Below are positions 58,680-64,000 of a stretch of DNA of 64,000 nt, piece after piece. How positions within the stretch are numbered: position 1 is the first letter of the stretch; each line of letters starts with the position of its first letter. The stretch covers positions 56,247,532 to 56,311,531 of the forward strand of contig OZ026628.1 in the NCBI GenBank assembly GCA_964020975.1, in the 5' to 3' direction. A model generated the notes under the pieces. The model did no database searches. It was given only the letters and a program-made list of their open reading frames with translations, and was not told the origin of the DNA. The translations under genes and the position numbers were made by a program. The stretch comes from Hermodice carunculata. Taxonomy: Eukaryota; Annelida; Polychaeta; Eunicida; Amphinomidae.

Positions 58680-61340
58680 GTAGTTGATAAACAGGAAGCT
58701 AGTCATTCTCATATTAGAAAAAATTTAGAATCTGAACTGGGCGTACATACATTATCTTCTCGAGTAATTTGAGTAAGTTTCTGGAATATAAAAATAGCCT
58801 CAGTATGTGCATTGTAATTACTATGATTTACAATATGGATAGCTTTCTTTTGAATTTTGACTTGTCTTTCTAATTCATGACTCCATGCCACAAGACTACA
58901 GTTAAAACACGGAAAAATTAAACAGTCATAGAAAATTTAAAGAATGTTTGCGGGAGGATTTTTTCAATTTATTCATGATGCACACTGTCTGATAAATTTT
59001 TGAAGCTATGTTTTTCATGCGATTGTTCCAGCTTATTAAGCGGGTTTCTCAAGTTAGACCCAGAAACTTAAATTCATCAACATGTTCATTGCTGACATCA
59101 TCAATCTTAAGTTTAGGAGCTGAGATTTGTCACTGCAGTTGGTGAAAAATCATAAATTGACTTTCATCTTTGCTAAGAGAGAGCTCGTTCACCTTAAGCC
59201 AAGTACTTATCTTATTTAGCTCTGAGTTATCGACTATGGATATTATGTCATTTGGTCCAGTCATTCTTAGCGGGCACAAAGCAAAGCATAAGGCTGTGTC
59301 TTCAGCATACATGTATATGATAAATTTATATAGAGTGAAAGCTATAGTTATGTCATCAACATAAATCAGAAAGAATACAGGTCCTAGGATTGAACTTCCA
59401 GGAATGCCGCCGTGAATATTTTTAGAATCGGGACTTTATATTACCAAGAAGGACAAAACTGTTTTTGATTACTTAGACGTCTTTTGAAAAGATCCAGGGA
59501 AGTACTTTTTAATTCCATAGTGACTAAGCTTATGAAGTAAAATGCCATGGTCCTAGGAATCAAATACTTAAGAAAGATCCATGAATATACTGATTGCTCC
59601 TTTATCCATTTCCAATGTTGTCATGGTTCCTCGATCAATCAATTCCAAGGCAGCAAATTCCATAGAATGGTTTTCACAAAAACCATGCTGCTATATAAGA
59701 AATCATACTGCTTGAAGTATTCATAGACTTGATTGTACATGTACAACAGAAATTGGTGTATTATTTTCGAGCAGGGATGCATCGTCCTTTTTATAAACTG
59801 GTGTCACTTTCGCAAATTTTAATATGTCTGGAAAAATACTTATTGTGAGAGGCTGGTTAGTAACAAGTGTTTTAGCTTTCGGTACTTCAATTTTGATTTC
59901 CTTCAATAAAATCATTGATCGTCGGTCATGACCAGAACTATAATTAGGTTTGAAAGAGTCAATGGTTTTTATAACCGTTTCCTCTGTAACACAGTTGAGC
60001 ACAAATTTATGTCAGACAAGGTCCCTAATATAAACTTTGAAACAGCAGTCAGCAAAAAAGTAACAATTTTTTTATGCCACGTTGGGTACAATGTTTGTGA
60101 AAATAAGTATCAAAACTATTTACTATTAAAGATGTATCGGTAATGGTCTCATTGTTTATATGAAAAGACCAGGGGAAAGGTTTTTTTTTTTTTTTTTTCT
60201 TTTTCAGTCCATTTAAAATATCATTTATAGTCAGCCAAGTATTTTTAATATCATTTTTATATCTTTGGAAACAAGACTAAACTTTATTGACCCAGTTTCA
60301 TATTTCTCATTATCAAAGGGAATTTCTCTCAGATGCTTACAAAGTTGATCTCTAGTTGCTATAGAACATAAAAAAAAAGTATAGACACATTTGTTTTACA
60401 TGGATTGTGAAAGAAGTCAAGTATTGACTTATCGAGTCACTCTCCATGGCACAGATGTTGGCGTATACTTCCTACCTTGTCTCTGGTGGAGGAAACCGAA
60501 GAATTCGCAGAAAACCACCGTGCACGGTTAAAGTGGTAGGAACTTTTTCCACATGCTGCCCAGGACGAGAATCAAACCCGGGTCACAGAGGTGAAAGGCG
60601 AGCCTCTTACCGCTCAGCCAAACATGCACCCATACATATAATTCCTTGCGTAATCCATGGGCTCTTTTTGTGTTTATATTTATGACACTTTGCTGTTTTC
60701 ACAGGGAAATATCTATCTAAGGCAGTAACAATAGCTGTGTGTATGTGAGAATAAGATTCATTAGGATCTGTACGGAGACCAGTATGAATATAGTCAAACA
60801 GCTGGGCGTCTTGTTATTTTTTTTTCCAATTTATTTGTTGCATCAGGTTGATGGTCAGAAACCTGGACATATTTGGTTTCTTTATCTTTCTTTATTTTGA
60901 AAATATCTAAACAGGTAAAAAGTCACAATCAATAAATGTATCACAGTTTTCATTTACATCTCGTGGTTGTCTGCACATATTTCCAATAATTTTTTTTTTT
61001 CTTTTTGCACTATCATTGATTATAATTTCGACACACTGACCTTCATATATCACTGACCACCGATACGCGTCTACCACTCTGAACCTGTTACAATTTCAAA
61101 TGTATATAGCCAGGCCCTTGAGCACTGCAGATTTTTCCCTGTGAGACTAAAGTGCTAAAGTTTTCCAATTGGATAAATCTGAATCCTTACTTAGCCAAGT
61201 TTCTTGTAGACACAAAACACTGTGTAAACATCTTTGAATATCTAAATCATGGAGAACTATTTTCAACTCATCAAATTTACCATTCAATGACTCACAATTT
61301 AGACTGATCATAGCTGACCAGTTTTGCATTTGTTTCAGAT
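58680..61340 (-). mobile_element. CR1-like LINE ORF2, near full length, decayed
   Basis: Read on the minus strand. The endonuclease start is SLNCESLNGKFDELK and LCLQETWLSKDSDLS (61147-61329). Then the domain continues (IIGNMCRQPRDVNENCDTFI near 60960). RT blocks follow: TVIKTIDSFKPNYSSGHD, then AKVTPVYKKDDASLLEN (59721-60002), then the catalytic box YAEDTALCF in place of the usual YADD (59295-59312), LNKISTWLKVNELSLSKDES, and the tail HELERQVKIQKKAIHI...NAHTEAIF (58709-58891). There are multiple stops and frame shifts. The 3' limit is near a 19-G run at about 58654-58672. A SINE interrupts it at 60381-60632. Confidence 0.82.
60381..60632 (-). mobile_element. tRNA-derived SINE, copy 2, inside the LINE
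   Basis: Collinear with 36739-36990 from the tRNA-like head (TGGCTGAGCGGTAAGAGG, then a B-box region reading GGTTTGATTCT, with one change) to the tail CAAATGTGTCTAT. It lies between endonuclease and RT parts of the minus-strand LINE and has the same orientation as its host. The B box is slightly more decayed than in copy 1. Confidence 0.88.
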
Positions 61341-61678
61341 GTTAGACCAGTTTATCCATATCATAATATGGCAGCTGTTTTATTAATTTTTATCTTTATG
61401 AGTTGAGTTGGCTTCCAATAATGTAGCCAAAGAATTAGGTCAGCACCCCCAAGGCCATGTAAGATACATGTACTATCAAAATTTACCATGTACAAGTTGA
61501 ATTATGTAAGTGCACTTTTCCACTCAAAACGTTTGTCAATAGAAAGGTAAGGACTAAACATCTAACATGACACGTTCTGATCTACAGCATAATGCAAGAC
61601 CTGAAGCAAATAAAAAAGCACAAGAAAACATTACCTGAATAACCTGTAACAACAGGGGCTTGGATTCTAACATATAAG
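61341..61678. other. no gene recognised
   Basis: Presumably the 5' side of the LINE or its flank. Nothing further supported. Confidence 0.4.
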
Positions 61679-61808
61679 CAGTAGACTCTCCAATTAAGAC
61701 CACCTCCATAAAGAGAACAGTTCTAAATAAAGATCACCAATGACCATCCCTATTAAAAGACCACCTTTTGTCAGTCCCATAGGTGGTCTCAGTTGGAAGA
61801 TTCCACTG
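61679..61808. mobile_element. pogo/Tigger-like MITE (AAGACCACC word family)
   Basis: A 130-bp element from CAGTAGACTCTCCAATTAAG to TGGAAGATTCCACTG, inverted repeats of each other. TA follows the right end. The word AAGACCACC or its complement recurs. It resembles the relic at 87-257. Confidence 0.7.
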
Positions 61809-62015
61809 TACTTTCCACAGCCCATGAGAGAAACAAAGGCAAAACAAAAAACATGTCACCTGTCAGCCAAATGAAATAAGGAAAAAAAATTTAAAAATCA
61901 AAAGAAAAACAAACATAATAATTTTCGTGAAGGGTTTTGTGGATTCGTCACAAATGCTAGATCATAACAAAGAAGGAATGCATGAAAGGAAGAAGTAATC
62001 TGGATAGATAAAATA

Positions 62016-62100
62016 TTATAATAAGAGGAATGTGACGGTCCTGTGCTTAGCTGACCCACATGCAGAATCCGTCTGCATTCAAGATGGAACTCAAAATTCA
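62016..62100 (+). repeat. left-end fragment of the long repeat family
   Basis: AAGAGGAATGTGACGGTCCT then GTGCTTAGCTGACCC, matching the 14686 left end (CAAGAGGACTGTGAGAGTCC, GTGCTCAGCTGAC). Confidence 0.55.
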
Positions 62101-62944
62101 AATGTTTTGGGTGAAAACTGTTTTTTTGTTAAACTTTGAATATTTCTCAAGAATATGCAAGATCAAATGGTCAAATTTGTGGTATTAAAATGCCAACACA
62201 TGCACCTGCAAAACTGTATCAGCGATTTTTCATCCTTGTATCTGTTTGTTCACATGAGTGATACAAAAAATTGGAAAAGGGTTGTTTTTGTGACATTGAT
62301 AAAGCTTGTGGGACTCTTCATTTTTGATACACAGTTAAAAGAGACTGGATCATTTCTGACAAAAATCCCCGATACATTTTTGCTCTAAAGAATTTTCCAG
62401 TGAATCAGTCATAATGGGTTCAGTCCCTTATCAATAGTGCAGTGACTCTTCATCCTGGGATCCAGGGTACAGTTGCAGACTTTGATGTGCTGCCTGCTAT
62501 GAGCATATGCTAATTAATCAGATAAGCCTGCAGACCTTGCTCTTGTCAGGGTTGTATGGGCCTTTGAGCATCTATCAAATCATTTCCATGAATAGCGACT
62601 GCTAGTGAACAGACTTAAAAAGTTCTGTGGGAATAACCACCACACCTCAAGATGACATCCTTTCTGGCTCTTAGCTTCTAGCATGTTGTTCACAGCATGG
62701 TTTTAATTTGATTAAAATAAGATTTATTTTGGAGAAATAGTCGCGTGAAACAGACATTGTACAGCAGATATCTATTGTCAGTAAATCAAGATTTAAAAGT
62801 TAGCATGGTCTATTCAGTACTGTGTTAACATTCAAAGTATTTTGTTTTCTTCAGATTGTATTGGGGATCTTCGATAGAACTATTAAATTAGGACATATGA
62901 TAGATAGCATGTCTATTAAAATGTCCTCAAATCTCAACATGTGA
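62101..62944. other. no gene recognised
   Basis: AT-rich sequence without recognised repeats. The 78-codon frame at 62155-62388 has no supported features. Confidence 0.4.
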
Positions 62945-63310
62945 GAACAAAATTATTGAAAATTGGCTGGACATTGCCTTGACGTGAATTGGTTTATTAC
63001 GTGCTCAATACGGACAATAATACTTCCATATGTTAGAAAGTGACAGTTTAGCTCATGGAAAGTTAAGAGTTCAGACTGCAGAATAGAGTAATGACAACTG
63101 GGAAGTGCTTCTGGACAAAAAGACACAGACCCAATAATAACAATCTGATATGTGCAGACACATGGAACACACTTTCTTCACAGTCAGACAAGTTCATGGC
63201 AGAAGTTGATTCAACACGGAATAAGAGGGGTCTGAATATAGCACTTTATACACAATGTATGCCTCCTGGTGCACCAGGGGGCGCTGGAAAAGAGAACCTT
63301 ATGTAACATA
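62945..63310 (+). repeat. dispersed repeat R3, copy 3 with extended 3' side
   Basis: Shares GTGCTCAATACGGACAATAA, GTTTAGCTCATGGAAAGTTA, GAATAGAGTAATGACAACTG and CTGGACAAAAAGACACAGAC with the copies at 21.3 and 28.5 kb. It continues into a frame reading CADTWNTLSSQSDKFMAEVD and ending APGGAGKENLM. The W-N-x-L motif resembles the C-terminal tail of some LINE ORF2 proteins, so R3 may be a LINE 3' end. This is tentative. Confidence 0.5.
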
Positions 63311-64000
63311 TGAAAATGCAGAAGAACCAGCAAGAAATATGACCTTAACCCAGGACTCTCTGCACGCACAGATATAATTGGACGGACATGCTCAGTCCTT
63401 TTTTCCTACCGAGCATAATGTTTAAGCTTTGTTTTCTTGTAGTTTATGCATTTCAAGGCTGACAAAATAAATTCACTGCCTTAATCCCCGTTCATCATTT
63501 TCCTATGCTTAGTTTACTATGTATTGCACAGAGTTTTCTATCAGTTACACGGGAAAATAATTCCAAGCGCAAATCTTTTCTACCAACAAAGGAACTTAAG
63601 TAAAAGCATTCATTTAAAAGCAGATGGCAATTTTACTCTGTGTACTATTGAGCAATTTGAGCAGATTTAACATGCATACAGATATTACTCGCCTCACATC
63701 CAGTCCATACTGCAATTAACTGTGACAGGCAGTATACACATGTGCTTTAGGCATGAGTAATGTACATATTTCAGCTTCACCATGTCTAATTAACAATCAC
63801 TTATGACAGGCTTCGATTTAGAATTTCAATTTTGCATAGCAGTTTGATCAGAGCATGCAGGAAATGGTGAATAACATTGCAAAATCCGTGTCAAATACAA
63901 ATCATCAATTAAATTTTGCACAGCAGCACCGCTCATTTTGAGTAGCAAATTGCGATGCGATAATGATTAACTCGTTTCCTGTGTGACCATTTGCATTCCT
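63311..64000. other. no gene recognised
   Basis: Unique-looking sequence to the window edge. Confidence 0.4.

Overview
The window is AT-rich animal genomic DNA with no complete host gene, rRNA, true tRNA gene, CRISPR array or bacterial-type operon. Ordinary coding density is very low and most open frames are shadows of repeats. Several features point to a marine invertebrate: tRNA-derived SINEs with a conserved GC-rich body, CR1/L2-like and L1/Tx1-like LINEs, Penelope-like fragments, many pogo/Tigger-type MITEs, and abundant interspersed repeats built from the word TCAAGGTCA. A mollusc, other lophotrochozoan, amphioxus or hemichordate would all fit. I cannot fix the phylum from sequence alone.

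Layout: 0-2.5 kb holds pogo-like MITEs and a ~33-bp minisatellite. 2.5-5.9 kb is one interspersed repeat split by a decayed L1/Tx1-like LINE. 6.4-9.2 kb holds TTAA-flanked MITEs (one carrying a nested transposon), a CR1/L2-like LINE 3' part and a possible host exon. 10.1-12.75 kb holds two tandem-core elements with 148-bp monomers in a 444-bp higher-order repeat. 14.7-19.0 kb is a run of related long repeats with a Penelope-like fragment and a Tc1 relic inserted. 19.3-25.7 kb has MITEs, a 100-bp AT tract and a second tandem-core family. 27.5-30.0 kb is another long repeat split by a ~1.9-kb TTAA-flanked transposon. 30.2-33 kb is mostly unique and contains a CpG-richer promoter-like segment and a possible terminal exon. 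35-39.6 kb has a Penelope-like RT relic, a SINE and a ~145-bp tandem-core element. 40-47.5 kb has long simple repeats, MITEs, a LINE 3' end, a full-looking long repeat and a 45-bp minisatellite. 48-54 kb is the most gene-like part, with candidate exons on both strands and four pogo-like MITEs. 54.5-58 kb is repeats plus one open frame. 58.7-61.3 kb is a nearly full CR1-like LINE with a SINE inside it.

The main theme is layered mobile DNA. Three repeat families share one plan: a tandem core of ~145-180-bp units carrying nuclear-receptor-like half-sites or similar words, then a short microsatellite, then a terminal hairpin. This matches the known architecture of Helentron-associated non-autonomous elements. 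Host coding content is limited to short candidate exons supported by an open frame plus plausible splice sites. They are given with low confidence because chance open frames of 30-60 codons are common.
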